Origin: CAKZLS01 sp963771545
Lineage (GTDB): Bacteria > Pseudomonadota > Alphaproteobacteria > Rhodospirillales > Defluviicoccaceae
Direction of reading: 5' to 3'
Length of the DNA stretch: 64,000 bases
Assembly (NCBI GenBank): GCA_963771545.1
Contig: CAVYTX010000004.1
Coordinates: 1-64,000, forward strand
Position 1 is the stretch's first letter. Each line of letters opens with the position of its first letter. The position numbers and the translations under genes were made by a program. Positions 51,536-61,080 of the stretch are shown one piece after another. A model generated the notes under the pieces. It was not told the DNA's origin and searched no databases. It saw nothing but the letters and a program-made list of their open reading frames with translations.

Positions 51536-53096
51536 CGAAGCCTCCTTTCGTTCTCACGGCATTGCGGTCCAGCTTTCCCGCACCCGTGAGAGGCAACGCG
51601 GAAACGGGCCGGATGTGTTTGGGCACCTTGTAATCCGCCAGATAGCCGCGGCATACCGCTTTCAGTTCGTCTTCGGAGAGGCTCTGGCCGACGTGAAAAA
51701 CCACCAGCGCCACCGGCGCATGTCCCCATTTCGGATCGGGAATGCCGGCGCAAATCGCCCCGGCGACGGCGGGATGTTTCGCCAAGGCCTGTTCGATCTC
51801 CTCCGGCGAGATGTTTTCGCCACCGGAAACGAACATGTTGTCGGCCCGTCCCTTAATGGAGATCAACTCATCGCGATCCCGCGCGGCTAGGTCTCCCGTA
51901 TAGATCCAGCCGTCCGGGTCGATCACTTTCTCGGTCCGCCCCGGATCATGCAGATAACCGTCGAAATTATGCGGGCTTCTCATGCAGAGAACGCCGACCT
52001 CGCCAGGTCCGACCTCGTTTCCCGTCTCCCGGTCGACGATTTTCGAATCGCAATGGAACATGGACGTGCCGATGCTGGCCGCGTTCGTGAGCAACTCCTC
52101 CAGGGAATCGGTGCGCGCGATGTAAGCGAAATTGGAGGGGCCCGCCTCGGTCATGCCGTAGGTTTGACTAATGGGAATGCCCTTATCCAGGAACACTTGC
52201 ATGACTGCTTTCGAGCACGGCGCGGCGGCGGTGGTGATCGCCTTCACGTTGGAAAAATCGGTTTCCGCGAATTTCGGATGGGCGATCAGAAACTGCAGCA
52301 TGGCTTCGACCGCGCCGAAATTCTCGACCCGCCCCTCGTGGATCAGGTCAAGCACCAATCCGGGATCGAATTCGCGCATGATAACGCCGGTGACGCCGGC
52401 ATGGCAAATCGGCGTGAACGTGTTCCATCCACCGATATGAAAGAACGGAAACGTGATGAGCACGCTCCCGAAGGGTCCGACGATCCCGGTCGCCAGGATG
52501 TCGAATGAGTTCCAGACCATCTGCCGATAGGACACGACGCAGATCTTCGGCACGGCGGTCGTGCCGCCCGTGTGGACGTAGAGGCAGGTATCATTCATCG
52601 CCAGCGGGATATTCACCTCCCTGGGATCGGTCTTGAGGACCACGTTTTCAAACATCTTTCGATCGTCGTCGAGGTTGATCACGGATTGAACGGAGGACGG
52701 AACGGACAGGGTCGAGATCAACTCGGCGAACTGATTTTCATGGACGAACGCCTTGGGCTCGAGACGAGCCATCAGGTCATCCAATTCCGGCTTTTTCAAA
52801 CGTTGGCTCAAAGGGGCCAGAATGACCCCGAGCTTCCCACAGGCGAGATAAATGTCGATGGCTTCGATCCGGTTACGGCAGATCAACGTGAGAACGTCGC
52901 CCTTGCGCAAGCCCAGACCGTCGGCGAGATAGGTCGCCACCCTGCAAGCCCGATCGTTCATTTCGTGAAACGTGTATGTTTCCTTGGTGAAGAAGTCATA
53001 GAGAGCCGTCCGATGGGGCGTAAGCGCGGCGCGGCGTCCAGCCCAATCTCCCACCCAATTCATGGGCAGTTCGTCATAATTTTGAATGGACATCAA
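51516..53096 (-). CDS. AMP-binding acyl-CoA ligase (ANL superfamily)
   Basis: 526 residues with ANL core motifs: P-loop VHTGGTTAVPK, YGMTEAGPSNF, YTGDLAARD, RADNMFVSGGENISPEEIE and the C-terminal catalytic Lys in PLTGAGKLDRNAVR. The unusual HTGGTT (normally SSGTT) may reflect a substrate subgroup. The acid it activates cannot be told from sequence. First gene of a two-gene operon with a MIF-like tautomerase. Confidence 0.9.
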   Translation of the reverse strand: MMSIQNYDELPMNWVGDWAGRRAALTPHRTALYDFFTKETYTFHEMNDRACRVATYLADGLGLRKGDVLTLICRNRIEAIDIYLACGKLGVILAPLSQRLKKPELDDLMARLEPKAFVHENQFAELISTLSVPSSVQSVINLDDDRKMFENVVLKTDPREVNIPLAMNDTCLYVHTGGTTAVPKICVVSYRQMVWNSFDILATGIVGPFGSVLITFPFFHIGGWNTFTPICHAGVTGVIMREFDPGLVLDLIHEGRVENFGAVEAMLQFLIAHPKFAETDFSNVKAITTAAAPCSKAVMQVFLDKGIPISQTYGMTEAGPSNFAYIARTDSLEELLTNAASIGTSMFHCDSKIVDRETGNEVGPGEVGVLCMRSPHNFDGYLHDPGRTEKVIDPDGWIYTGDLAARDRDELISIKGRADNMFVSGGENISPEEIEQALAKHPAVAGAICAGIPDPKWGHAPVALVVFHVGQSLSEDELKAVCRGYLADYKVPKHIRPVSALPLTGAGKLDRNAVRTKGGFDAVAED

Positions 53097-53216
53097 TGGA
53101 TCCTCCTTCCATCAGGCGCAAGAACCAGGCTAGGCGTTTCCCGCTTTTCCGGCGGGGGGGGCCGCGCCGGCGCCTCCGCCGCATCGTCAAGCGGTTCGGA
53201 CGCCGCACAATAGTCT

Positions 53217-53496
53217 ATACCAACGGTCGTCGATAATGACTCATTGTGATCGTGTTTCCCGCATCCTCGGCAGGAGGGGCCGCGCCGGCGATGGGGACCC
53301 ATCGTCAAGCGGTTCCCCCATATTTCAAACATGGGTCCCGAGGATGCGCGAAACACGACCCTCCGGGCGGCCTGATCGAGGTTTCCGGACGGCGTCGCGC
53401 GGCGCTTATGATGCTCCCGCATCACCGCGCGCCACGCTCCTTGCCGGAAACCTCGATCGGCCGTCACAAGGGGTCATTATTAACGACCGTTGGTAT
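53217..53496. repeat. MITE-like nested palindromic element, 280 bp
   Basis: Outer inverted repeat of 24 bp with two mismatches at 53217-53240 and 53473-53496 (ATACCAACGGTCGT end). Inside are further pairs: 53251-53270 with 53338-53357 (one mismatch), 53294-53302 with 53331-53339 (perfect 9 bp), and 53374-53388 with 53444-53458 (perfect 15 bp). A related stretch (GCCGCGCCGGCG with CATCGTCAAGCGGTTC) occurs just left at 53161-53196 and inside at 53279-53315. No coding capacity: a folded, probably non-autonomous mobile element between two genes. Confidence 0.75.
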
Positions 53497-53551
53497 TATT
53501 ATCAGTGAGCGTTGATATCACTATCCGTGAGCGTTGATGTAGCATCAAGAC

Positions 53552-54019
53552 ATGCCCAACTTACTCACAACCGTCGCCCTGCTCTTGCTGCTGAGCGGCC
53601 CCGCATTCGCGGACGTGACCGGCAAACCGCGCGTCATTGACGGCGATACCATTGAGATCGGCGGCGAGCGCATCCGTCTTTACGGTATCGACGCCCCCGA
53701 GGCCAACCAGACATGCACCGCGGACGGAAAGGAATGGGCATGCGGGCAGGAAGCAATGTTCGCCCTGGCTTTCGAGATGGCCGGGCATTGGGTAACCTGC
53801 AAGGGTGACACCCGGGATGAGAACGGTCTGCTTGTCGCCGTATGCACCGTCGGCCCCTACGACCTGAACGCCCGCGTTGTCCGCAACGGATGGGCGCTGG
53901 CCCTCCGCCGACAGTCCATGGACTACGTTGACGAGGAAAACGAGGCTAGAATGGCTCGGCGTGGATTGTGGCGAAGTGAGTTCGTCCCGCCGTGGGAATG
54001 GCGAGCGAGCGGCAAATGA
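53552..54019 (+). CDS. Exported thermonuclease-family (SNase-like) protein
   Basis: 155 residues with a signal peptide (LLTTVALLLLLSGPAFA, cleaved near Ala20). SNase fold: VIDGDTIEIGGERIRLYGIDAPE, with the Asp pair and Arg of the nuclease core, and DLNARVVRNGWALAL. EENEARMARRGLWRSEFVPPWEWR is the usual C-terminus. Likely a periplasmic or secreted nuclease, though some family members lack activity. Confidence 0.9.
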   Translation: MPNLLTTVALLLLLSGPAFADVTGKPRVIDGDTIEIGGERIRLYGIDAPEANQTCTADGKEWACGQEAMFALAFEMAGHWVTCKGDTRDENGLLVAVCTVGPYDLNARVVRNGWALALRRQSMDYVDEENEARMARRGLWRSEFVPPWEWRASGK

Positions 54020-54150
54020 CCTCCGATCTCGATGTTTTTCCGCACGGCTTTGTGCCTGATCAAAACGCCCGGCTCCAATGCTTCGATTTTTTCATTGATT
54101 TACCTGAAGGGTTAGCCGCCGGGGACGCGCGGATAGCCGGTCGGGTTTGG

Positions 54151-55692
54151 TCAGGCTCTCGCCATCAGGGGGCTGCGGCCGGGGACCATGCGGCGGTAGG
54201 ACAGCGCCTCGGCGATGTGGATGCGTTTGACGGTGTCGCTGCCATCGAGGTCGGCCAGCGTCCGGGCGACTCGCAGGACCCGGTGGTAGCCCCGCGCGCT
54301 GAGGCGCATGCGGTCGACGGCGTCGGTGAGCAGGCGCTGGCCGGCGTCATCGGGCTTGGCGACGGCTTCGAGAAGCTCGCCGTCGGCCTCGGCGTTGGTG
54401 CGTACCGGCGCGCCGGTGTTGGTGACGCCGTAACGGGCCTTTTGCACCGCCCGGGCGGCGGCCACGCGCGCGGCCACCTGGGCCGAGCGCTCCGCCGGCG
54501 GCGGCAGGGTGAGGTCGGCGGGACTTACCGCCGGGACCTCCACATGCAGGTCGATGCGGTCGAATACCGGCCCCGAGATCTTCGACTGGTAATCCATGGC
54601 GCAGCGCGGCGCCCGGTTGCAGGCGCGCCCCGGATCGTCCAGGAAACCGCAGCGGCAGGGGTTCATGGCGGCGACCAGTTGGACGCGCGCGGGATAGGTC
54701 ACGTGGGCGTTGGCGCGGGCGACGGTGGCCCGGCCGCTCTCCAGCGGTTGGCGCAGCGCCTCCAGGGCGGGCCGCTGGAATTCCGGCAGCTCGTCGAGGA
54801 ACAACACGCCCAGGTGGGCCAGGGACACCTCGCCCGGCCGTCCGCGCAGGCCGCCGCCCACCAGCGCCGCCACCGACGCCGAATGATGGGGATCGCGATA
54901 GGGCCGGCGACGGGTGAGGCCGTCGCCTTGCAATATTCCGGCGACGCTGTGGATCATGCTCACCTCCAGCGCCTCGGCCGGGTCCAGCGGCGGCAGCAGG
55001 CCCGGCACGCGCGACGCCAGCATGGACTTGCCGGAGCCCGGCGGACCCACCATGAGCAGACTATGGCCGCCGGCGGCAGCGATCTCCAGCGCCCGCTTGG
55101 CGGTCTCCTGGCCCTTGATGTCGCCAAGATCGGCGTAGCTGGCCGTATCGTCGACGATCTTGGGCTCGGGCGGGAGCAAGACCTGGGTGCCCTTGAAATG
55201 ATTGATCAGCGCCAGCAGCGACGGCGCCGCCAGCACCTCGATCCCCGCCGCCCACGCCGCCTCGCCGCCTTGCGCCGCCGGACAAATCAGACCGAGACCC
55301 CGGGCGCTGGCGTGAACCGCCGCCGGCAGCACGCCGGCCACCGGGGCGATGGCGCCGTCGAGCGCCAACTCGCCCAGCGCGGCGTATCCGTCGAGCACGT
55401 CCCGTGGCAGCACCCCCATGGCCGACAGCAGCCCGATGGCGATGGGAAGGTCGAAGTGGCTGCCTTCCTTGAGAAGATCGGCCGGGGCCAGATTGACGGT
55501 GATCCGCTGCAGCGGCAGGGCCAGTCCCATGGCGCTCAGGCTGGAACGCACGCGCTCGCGGCTCTCGCCCACCGCCTTGTCGGGCAGGCCGACGACGGTG
55601 AACGTCGGCATGCCCGCCGATATCTGCACCTGGACGTTCACGTCCTGGACGGCGATGCCCTGAAACGCGACCGTCGTGATCCGCGCGACCAT
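54151..55692 (-). CDS. comM: YifB/ComM family Mg-chelatase-like AAA+ ATPase
   Basis: 513 residues from MVARITTVAFQG, with AGGGGAA upstream deciding this start over 55713. Lon-like N-domain, Walker A MVGPPGSGKSML, Walker B LGVLFLDELPEFQR, the zinc-like MNPCRCGFLDDPGRAC, DRIDLHVEVPAV and a C-terminal Mg-chelatase domain. ComM homologues are helicases extending branch migration in natural transformation. Confidence 0.94.
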   Translation of the reverse strand: MVARITTVAFQGIAVQDVNVQVQISAGMPTFTVVGLPDKAVGESRERVRSSLSAMGLALPLQRITVNLAPADLLKEGSHFDLPIAIGLLSAMGVLPRDVLDGYAALGELALDGAIAPVAGVLPAAVHASARGLGLICPAAQGGEAAWAAGIEVLAAPSLLALINHFKGTQVLLPPEPKIVDDTASYADLGDIKGQETAKRALEIAAAGGHSLLMVGPPGSGKSMLASRVPGLLPPLDPAEALEVSMIHSVAGILQGDGLTRRRPYRDPHHSASVAALVGGGLRGRPGEVSLAHLGVLFLDELPEFQRPALEALRQPLESGRATVARANAHVTYPARVQLVAAMNPCRCGFLDDPGRACNRAPRCAMDYQSKISGPVFDRIDLHVEVPAVSPADLTLPPPAERSAQVAARVAAARAVQKARYGVTNTGAPVRTNAEADGELLEAVAKPDDAGQRLLTDAVDRMRLSARGYHRVLRVARTLADLDGSDTVKRIHIAEALSYRRMVPGRSPLMARA

Positions 55693-55781
55693 AAGATTCC
55701 CCTGTGAAATCACTTCTACCCGGGGAATTCTACGATTTAACGCGGAAAAATGCTATGTATGTTTGTATTTTTAATTAAAAA

Positions 55782-56735
55782 TCAACTTTTGCTAGCGTTA
55801 AAGTGCTCCTCGAAGGCGTCCCACAGGTCGGACTCCAACGATACGCCGTCGAAACGGTTGATCTCCTGGAGGCCGGTGGGGGAGGTGACGTTGATTTCCG
55901 TCAGGTAGCGGCCGATCACGTCGATACCCACGAAGATCAGGCCGCGGCGCTTGAGTTCGGGGCCGATGGCCTCGCAGATCTCCCGGTCCCGGTCGCTGAG
56001 CGTGTCCTGTTCGGCGCGGCCGCCCACGTGCAGGTTGGCGCGCGCCTCGCCTTCGGCCGGGATGCGCTTGATGACGCCGGCGGCCTCGCCGTCCACCAGG
56101 ATGATGCGCTTGTCGCCTTCGCGGACCTCCGGCAGGTAGGCCTGGACCACGATGGGCTCGCGGAACAGCTGGGTGAACATCTCCAGAAGCGCGTTGAGGT
56201 TGTCGTCCTCGGGATCCACGTGGAAGACCCCGGCGCCGCCGTTGCCGAACAGCGGCTTGATGATGATGTCCTTGTGCTCGGCGCGGAAGGCGTTGACCCG
56301 CGCCCGGTCGGTGGTGATCAAGGTCGGCGGCATCAACTCGGGAAAGTGGGCGACGAACAGCTTTTCCGGGGCGTTGCGGACCTCCACCGGGTCGTTGACC
56401 ACGTACGTCTTGGGGTGGATGTGCTGCAGCAGGTGGGTGGCGGTGATGTACGCCATGTCGAAGGGCGGGTCCTGGCGCATCAGCACCATGTCCATGGTCG
56501 CGAGATCCAGTTCCTCCGGCGCGCCGAGCAGGTAGTGATCGCCCTTGCGGCGGCGGACCTTGAGGGTCCGCGCCCGCGCCACCACCCGGCCGCGATAGAA
56601 CGACAGGTCCTGCGGCAGATAGTGATACAGCCGGTGACCGCGCCGCTGCGCCTCCAGCGCCAAGACGAACGTGCTGTCGGCATCGATATCGATGGACTCG
56701 ATGGGGTCCATCTGAATAGCCACCCTGAGGGCCAT
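55782..56735 (-). CDS. gshB: Glutathione synthetase
   Basis: Joins gamma-glutamylcysteine and glycine. 317 residues, ATP-grasp: IQMDPIESIDIDADSTF start, DPPFDMAYITATHLL, IIKPLFGNGGAGVFHV with the Gly-rich ATP loop, PEVREGDKRIILVDGE, FVGIDVIGRYLTEINVTSPTG. Downstream of yraN on the same strand, the common alphaproteobacterial order. Confidence 0.96.
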   Translation of the reverse strand: MALRVAIQMDPIESIDIDADSTFVLALEAQRRGHRLYHYLPQDLSFYRGRVVARARTLKVRRRKGDHYLLGAPEELDLATMDMVLMRQDPPFDMAYITATHLLQHIHPKTYVVNDPVEVRNAPEKLFVAHFPELMPPTLITTDRARVNAFRAEHKDIIIKPLFGNGGAGVFHVDPEDDNLNALLEMFTQLFREPIVVQAYLPEVREGDKRIILVDGEAAGVIKRIPAEGEARANLHVGGRAEQDTLSDRDREICEAIGPELKRRGLIFVGIDVIGRYLTEINVTSPTGLQEINRFDGVSLESDLWDAFEEHFNASKS

Positions 56736-56836
56736 GGTGTCACGCTCCCCTTCGCGGGATATCCGCGGTTCGCGTCATTAACTCCCGGCGCCGCCCAAGA
56801 ATCAAGACAGGATAGCCGCTCCATCATGGGTCGCCA

Positions 56837-57217
56837 TCAGTCGTCCGCGCGCCACGCGTTGGCAAGGTGCCGAGGCCAACCGCCCCGCCGCACCAGCATG
56901 ACGTCGAAACGCACATCGAAAGCGGCGAACGCGCGGCGCGCCCTCAGGAACGCTTCGGCGGCGCGGACAATCCGGCGGCGTTGGCGGTGTGTCAGCGCCT
57001 CGACGGCGGAACCATCCGCCCGCGCCTTGACCTCGATGAAGGCGAGCACCTTGCCGCGGCGGGCGATGATGTCGATCTCACCCACCGGCACCCGGAAATC
57101 GCGCTCGACGATCTGGTAGCCCTTGAGCCGCAGCACCCACGCACACACGGTCTCGGCATTGCGTCCGAACCGCCAGGCGCGCTGCTTGTTGTGGACGGCG
57201 GGGCCGGACGGGGTCAT
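56837..57217 (-). CDS. YraN family protein (UPF0102)
   Basis: 126 residues with the endonuclease-like fold signature: GRNAETVCAWVLRLKGYQIVERDFR, GEIDIIARRGKVLAFIEVKARAD (the D...ExK positions), RIVRAAEAFL. The start overlaps the rsmI stop by 4 nt. The function of the family is unproven. Confidence 0.93.
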   Translation of the reverse strand: MTPSGPAVHNKQRAWRFGRNAETVCAWVLRLKGYQIVERDFRVPVGEIDIIARRGKVLAFIEVKARADGSAVEALTHRQRRRIVRAAEAFLRARRAFAAFDVRFDVMLVRRGGWPRHLANAWRADD

Positions 57218-58131
57218 CGCCGGCCACGGCTGAGTTCGAGGGCGCGCGTATAAAGCTTGCGGAACGGTCGTCCGGTTTCGGCGGCCACCCGCTCGGCGGC
57301 GGCGCGCGGCGACAGCTCTTCGAGCGCCACGTCCAGGAGCTGGTCGGTTTCGGCCTCGCCGGCGGGACCGGCCTCTCCCGGCGGCGCCACCACCACGGTC
57401 ACCTCGCCCTTGGGCGCGCCCGCGGCCCGGTAGTGTTCGGCCAAGTCCGGAAGGGTTCCGCGCCGCACCTCCTCGAACAGCTTGGTCAACTCGCGACCGA
57501 CCGCGGCCTCGCGCGATCCCAGGATATCCGCCATCTGGGCCAAACTCGCCGCCAGGCGGCGGGGCGATTCCATCAACACCAGGGTCGCCGGGACGCCGGC
57601 AAGCTCGGCTAGAAACCGCGCGCGGGCGGCGCTTTTGGGCGGCGGAAAACCGGCGAACAGAAACCGGTCGGTGGGTAGACCGGAGACGCAGAGCGCCGCC
57701 ATCACCGCTGAAGCCCCGGGCAGCGGGATGACGGGAATTCCCTCCTCGCCGCAGGCCCGCACCAGCCGGTAACCGGGATCGGAGATCAGCGGCGTGCCGG
57801 CGTCGGAAACGTACGCCACGGTCCCGCCCCCAACGAGCCGCTCGATCAGCGCGGGCCCGGCGCCGCGGGCGTTGTGGTCGTGATAGGGCGTCAGCCGCGC
57901 CCTGATGCCGTGAATGGCCAGGAGTTTCGCGGTAACCCGGGTATCCTCGCAGGCGACAAAATCGACCCCGCGGAGAACGTCAAGGGCGCGGAGGGTGATG
58001 TCCCGGGCGTTGCCGATGGGCGTGGCGACGACATAAAGGCCGGGCGCGAGCGGTTGTTGACGCTCGGCCCGTTGCGACGGTTTACTCGGGCCGCCCCCGC
58101 CGCTACGCTGCGCCTTGGCTGTGGGAGCCAT
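57214..58131 (-). CDS. rsmI: 16S rRNA (cytidine-1402-2'-O)-methyltransferase RsmI
   Basis: 305 residues from MAPTAKAQRSG; the frame is open to 58206 but that would overlap the divergent lipoprotein gene. Tetrapyrrole-methylase fold: LYVVATPIGNARDITLRAL, VACEDTRVTAKLL, VAYVSDAGTPLISDPGYRLV, and C-terminal RKLYTRALELSRGRR. Methylates C1402 of 16S rRNA. Head of rsmI-yraN-gshB. Confidence 0.95.
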   Translation of the reverse strand: MAPTAKAQRSGGGGPSKPSQRAERQQPLAPGLYVVATPIGNARDITLRALDVLRGVDFVACEDTRVTAKLLAIHGIRARLTPYHDHNARGAGPALIERLVGGGTVAYVSDAGTPLISDPGYRLVRACGEEGIPVIPLPGASAVMAALCVSGLPTDRFLFAGFPPPKSAARARFLAELAGVPATLVLMESPRRLAASLAQMADILGSREAAVGRELTKLFEEVRRGTLPDLAEHYRAAGAPKGEVTVVVAPPGEAGPAGEAETDQLLDVALEELSPRAAAERVAAETGRPFRKLYTRALELSRGRR

Positions 58132-58160
58132 ACCCGAGAACACTTCAGGATCGGCCGCCG

Positions 58161-59564
58161 ATGATCGCTTCAAATCCCTGTTCCCGCTCTCTTTTCGCCG
58201 TTTCATGCGTGATTGCCGTTCTGTCGTTGGGCGCCTGCGGCCTGCTCAAGGACGAAAAGCCGCCGGCCACTCAACAGGATGCGGCCTCGCCCCCGAAAAT
58301 GGAAGGGCCGACCGCCGTGGATTCGACCACCGGGCAGTCACCGGGGCCCATGGAGAAACGGTACTCGCTGGTGCGATTCCCGGGCGCCGAGGGCGAGCCG
58401 GTGGAGACGCCGCCGCCGCCGCCGCTCGCCGCCGGCCATATCCGGGTGGCGCTGCTGCTGCCGCTCTCGGGACCCAACGGTCCGCTCGGCCACTCCATGC
58501 TCAACGCCGCGCAAATGGCGCTGTTCGACCTCTCCGACCCGCGCTTCGAACTGCTGCCCTACGACACCGCCGGCACGCCCGAGGGCGCCGCGCAAGCGTC
58601 CCGGTACGCCATCGCCGATAACGGCTCCATAATTCTCGGCCCCCTTCTGGCGTCCTCCGTCCTGGCGGCGTCGCCGGCCGCATGGACCGCCAAGGTCCCG
58701 GTGGTGGCGTTTTCCAGCGACCGGCAGGTGGCCGGAAACGACGTCTACGTGATCGGCTTTACCCCGGCGACCGAGGTCAAGCGGGTGGTCTCCTATGCCC
58801 AGTCCCAGGGACTCCGCCGGATCGCCGCCGTCGCGCCTGGCAACGAATACGGCAGAAGGGTCATGGCGGCATTGGAAGAGGCGGTGGTCGCGGACGGCGG
58901 CGTGGTCGCCGCCAAGGCGTTCTACGATCCGCAAACCGCCGACTTCGACGCCGCCCTCCGCCAGGTGGCCGGCCCCGGGGGCGCGGCCCGGGCCGCCCAA
59001 GCCGAAATCGCGGCGGAAAGCGGAGACGAGGGTGGAGCCGCCGCCGCCGAGGCCCCGTCCAGATCCGATCTCCCCTTCGACGCGATCATGATCGCCGACG
59101 GCGGCAAGAGGCTGCAGGCCATGGCCGCCCTCCTCCCCCTTCACGGCATCGAGCCCACCCAAGTCAGGGTCCTCGGCACCGGCGCCTGGGACGAGCCCGG
59201 AATCGGATCGGAGCCATCGCTGGTGGGCGGCTGGTACGCCGCGCCACCGCCCCATCTCCGCGCCGCCTTCGAACAGCAATACACCGACATGTACGGATCC
59301 AAGCCGCACCGGCTGGCGACCCTGGCGTACGACGCAACGGCCCTCGCCGTGGTCCTCGGCCAGCGCGGCGGCATTACGCTCTACAGCGCCGACATGCTGA
59401 CCGACCCCAAGGGCTTCATGGGCCGCGACGGCCTGTTCCGGCTCAACCCCGATGGCGTCGCCGAACGGGCCCTGGCGGTTATGGAGGTGACCCGCGAGGG
59501 CGCCCAGGTGATCAGCGAGCCGCAACGGTCGTTCCCCCCGGCCACTCGGAACTACGGGTACTGA
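58161..59564 (+). CDS. Penicillin-binding protein activator LppC-like lipoprotein
   Basis: 467 residues. Signal peptide with lipobox LGAC, Cys26 lipidated (SLFAVSCVIAVLSLGAC). After a Pro-rich linker, a Leu/Ile/Val-binding-type periplasmic fold: IRVALLLPLSGPNGPLGHSMLNAAQ, VPVVAFSSDRQVAGNDVYVIGF, and C-terminal GRDGLFRLNPDGVAERALAVMEV. An outer-membrane partner of peptidoglycan synthase in enterobacteria. Divergent from rsmI, with only 29 nt between starts. Confidence 0.9.
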   Translation: MIASNPCSRSLFAVSCVIAVLSLGACGLLKDEKPPATQQDAASPPKMEGPTAVDSTTGQSPGPMEKRYSLVRFPGAEGEPVETPPPPPLAAGHIRVALLLPLSGPNGPLGHSMLNAAQMALFDLSDPRFELLPYDTAGTPEGAAQASRYAIADNGSIILGPLLASSVLAASPAAWTAKVPVVAFSSDRQVAGNDVYVIGFTPATEVKRVVSYAQSQGLRRIAAVAPGNEYGRRVMAALEEAVVADGGVVAAKAFYDPQTADFDAALRQVAGPGGAARAAQAEIAAESGDEGGAAAAEAPSRSDLPFDAIMIADGGKRLQAMAALLPLHGIEPTQVRVLGTGAWDEPGIGSEPSLVGGWYAAPPPHLRAAFEQQYTDMYGSKPHRLATLAYDATALAVVLGQRGGITLYSADMLTDPKGFMGRDGLFRLNPDGVAERALAVMEVTREGAQVISEPQRSFPPATRNYGY

Positions 59565-59589
59565 ACCGCTCTCGGACGGGACCGAGCGA

Positions 59590-59884
59590 TGACGACACAT
59601 GTCGTCAAGAAAACGCCGAAAATGACGACATTTTTCGCGAAAAAGACGACATTTGACGACTTGACATTTGCTAAGTGCTTGGTTTCATTGGGCCAAACCA
59701 AAATGGTTTAAAATGTCGTCATTTGTCATCATTTGTCGTCAAAAAAGTTTGAAACGCATTGAAATTAAACGTACATTCAAAAACGCTTATTCTCGCTCCG
59801 TAACGACGTAAGTGTTTGATGTTAAACGAAACACGCCGTTCCCGCCCCGGATCGTTCCGCTTTCGATGTCGTCATTTGTCGTCA
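59590..59884. repeat. Cluster of TGTCGTCA/TGACGACA octamers
   Basis: About ten exact or near copies within 300 nt: a perfect palindrome TGACGACACATGTCGTCA at 59590-59607, then copies near 59623, 59644, 59653, 59713, 59723 (one change), 59731, 59867 and 59877. The flanking DNA is AT-rich and non-coding, reaching the toxin-antitoxin pair. Looks like operator or iteron sites for an unknown DNA-binding protein. Confidence 0.75.
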
Positions 59885-60191
59885 TTTTGGATCGTTCGCT
59901 CCAGTTAACGGCTTCTATTGAATCGAGAGGCCAGAGAGACGCGATCTAGGAATGATATCCGATTGTCGGGAAGATTTCAATCGTGCCGGTAGATGAATAT
60001 GGCGCCAGTCCGGGGAACCGTCATTGCGAACGAAGTGACGCAATCCAGAAACGCTGTTCGGTCGGACTCCCCACCCCATCGGTTCCAAATGAAGAAAGAA
60101 ACGCCCCTCCTGGACTCCAACCATCGACAAGGCCATAGTAGTCATAGGTAATACCTCTTGTTGCTATTGTTCGACATTGGAGAGCTACGCC
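59885..60191. other. Spacer upstream of the toxin-antitoxin pair
   Basis: 307 nt without a convincing gene. It should contain the promoter of the antitoxin-toxin operon. Confidence 0.4.
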
Positions 60192-60464
60192 ATGGCCACA
60201 TCGGTCAAACTCGATTCCCAGCTTAAAACCCGTCTCGACCGTCTGGCGGGCGCGCGCCGGCGATCGCCGCACTGGATGATGCGCGAAGCCATCCGGCAAT
60301 ATGTGGAACGCGAGGAAGCCCGTGAGAGCTTCAAACAGGAAGCGCTTGAGTCCTGGCGGCAGTACCGGGAAACGGGACGGCACCTGAGTTTGGACGAAAC
60401 CGCCGCGTGGCTAAACTCCTGGGGCGCCGAAGATGAAACCGAGGCGCCCCCCACCCACGAATAG
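60192..60464 (+). CDS. Ribbon-helix-helix antitoxin (ParD/CopG-like)
   Basis: 90 residues. MATSVKLDSQLKTRLDRLA is an RHH DNA-binding N-terminus, followed by MMREAIRQYVEREEARE and an acidic, flexible tail that would wrap the toxin. The start is at 60192 rather than 60177, because homology begins at MATSVK. It lies 19 nt upstream of a ParE-like toxin and probably autoregulates the operon. Confidence 0.9.
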   Translation: MATSVKLDSQLKTRLDRLAGARRRSPHWMMREAIRQYVEREEARESFKQEALESWRQYRETGRHLSLDETAAWLNSWGAEDETEAPPTHE

Positions 60465-60483
60465 TCAGCGTCAAGAATAGTCA

Positions 60484-60777
60484 ATGCCACGAGTAATCAT
60501 TACCGCGGGAGCGGCGCGGGGATTTGAAGAGTGCCGCCGCTTCCTCGCGGAAAAGAGTCCTGACGCGGCCTCGCGAGCCGGACAAACGATCTCACGGCGC
60601 TTTCGGCGGCTGGAAGCCGCGCCGGCGGCGGGACGACCGCTGCCCGAGCAGCCGGAGTTGCGGGAGCTGATCATCGGCTTCGGAGAATCCGGCTACGTGG
60701 CGCTTTACCGCTACGAGCCGGACGCCGACGCCGTTTACGTGCTGGCCTTCCGCCACCAGAAGGAAGCAGGGTACTGA
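60484..60777 (+). CDS. ParE/RelE-family toxin
   Basis: 97 residues with the ParE-type fold: ITAGAARGFEECRRFLAEKSP, GRPLPEQPELRELIIGFGESGYVALYRYE, and C-terminal VYVLAFRHQKEAGY. ParE members inhibit DNA gyrase, RelE members cleave mRNA; the R-H-Q-K-E end favours ParE-like. Second gene of the pair. Confidence 0.9.
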   Translation: MPRVIITAGAARGFEECRRFLAEKSPDAASRAGQTISRRFRRLEAAPAAGRPLPEQPELRELIIGFGESGYVALYRYEPDADAVYVLAFRHQKEAGY

Positions 60778-60782
60778 ACGCG

Positions 60783-60879
60783 GCCGTCGCCCGGCATTGA
60801 TGCTTTCAGGTCGCCGAAGAGGCGCAACCTGCGATTTTCTATAGATTGCACTCAGGCCCTTGCGCTACTTCGAATGATT
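60783..60879 (+). repeat. Left 97-bp direct repeat flanking the DUF262 cassette
   Basis: About 90% identical to 63040-63136, with no gap over 97 bp (shared core CGAAGAGGCGCAACCT). It starts 6 nt after the toxin gene stop. Confidence 0.88.
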
Positions 60880-61080
60880 TCTGACTCTCGTTGGTTCATC
60901 AGCAGCGGCACGATCAACAACATTTCGGCGCGGTTCCGCCCGACCGCCCTAAGCAGCGCCACCGAGGCCGTCGGTCTATCAATCAAGCTGGAACTGGTGT
61001 GAAGCGTAGTATGACCCTGGACCTGACCCCACAAACGCAGATCAGCTGATTCTGACCTTTTCGATCTTCACTTTACGATA

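Noticed and set aside
53992..55707. 571-residue plus-strand frame opposite comM
   Set aside because: Arg/Gly/His-rich shadow; comM on the minus strand has complete AAA+ motifs.
58338..59600. 420-residue minus-strand frame opposite lppC
   Set aside because: Shadow of the lipoprotein gene, which has a signal peptide, lipobox and binding-protein fold on the plus strand.
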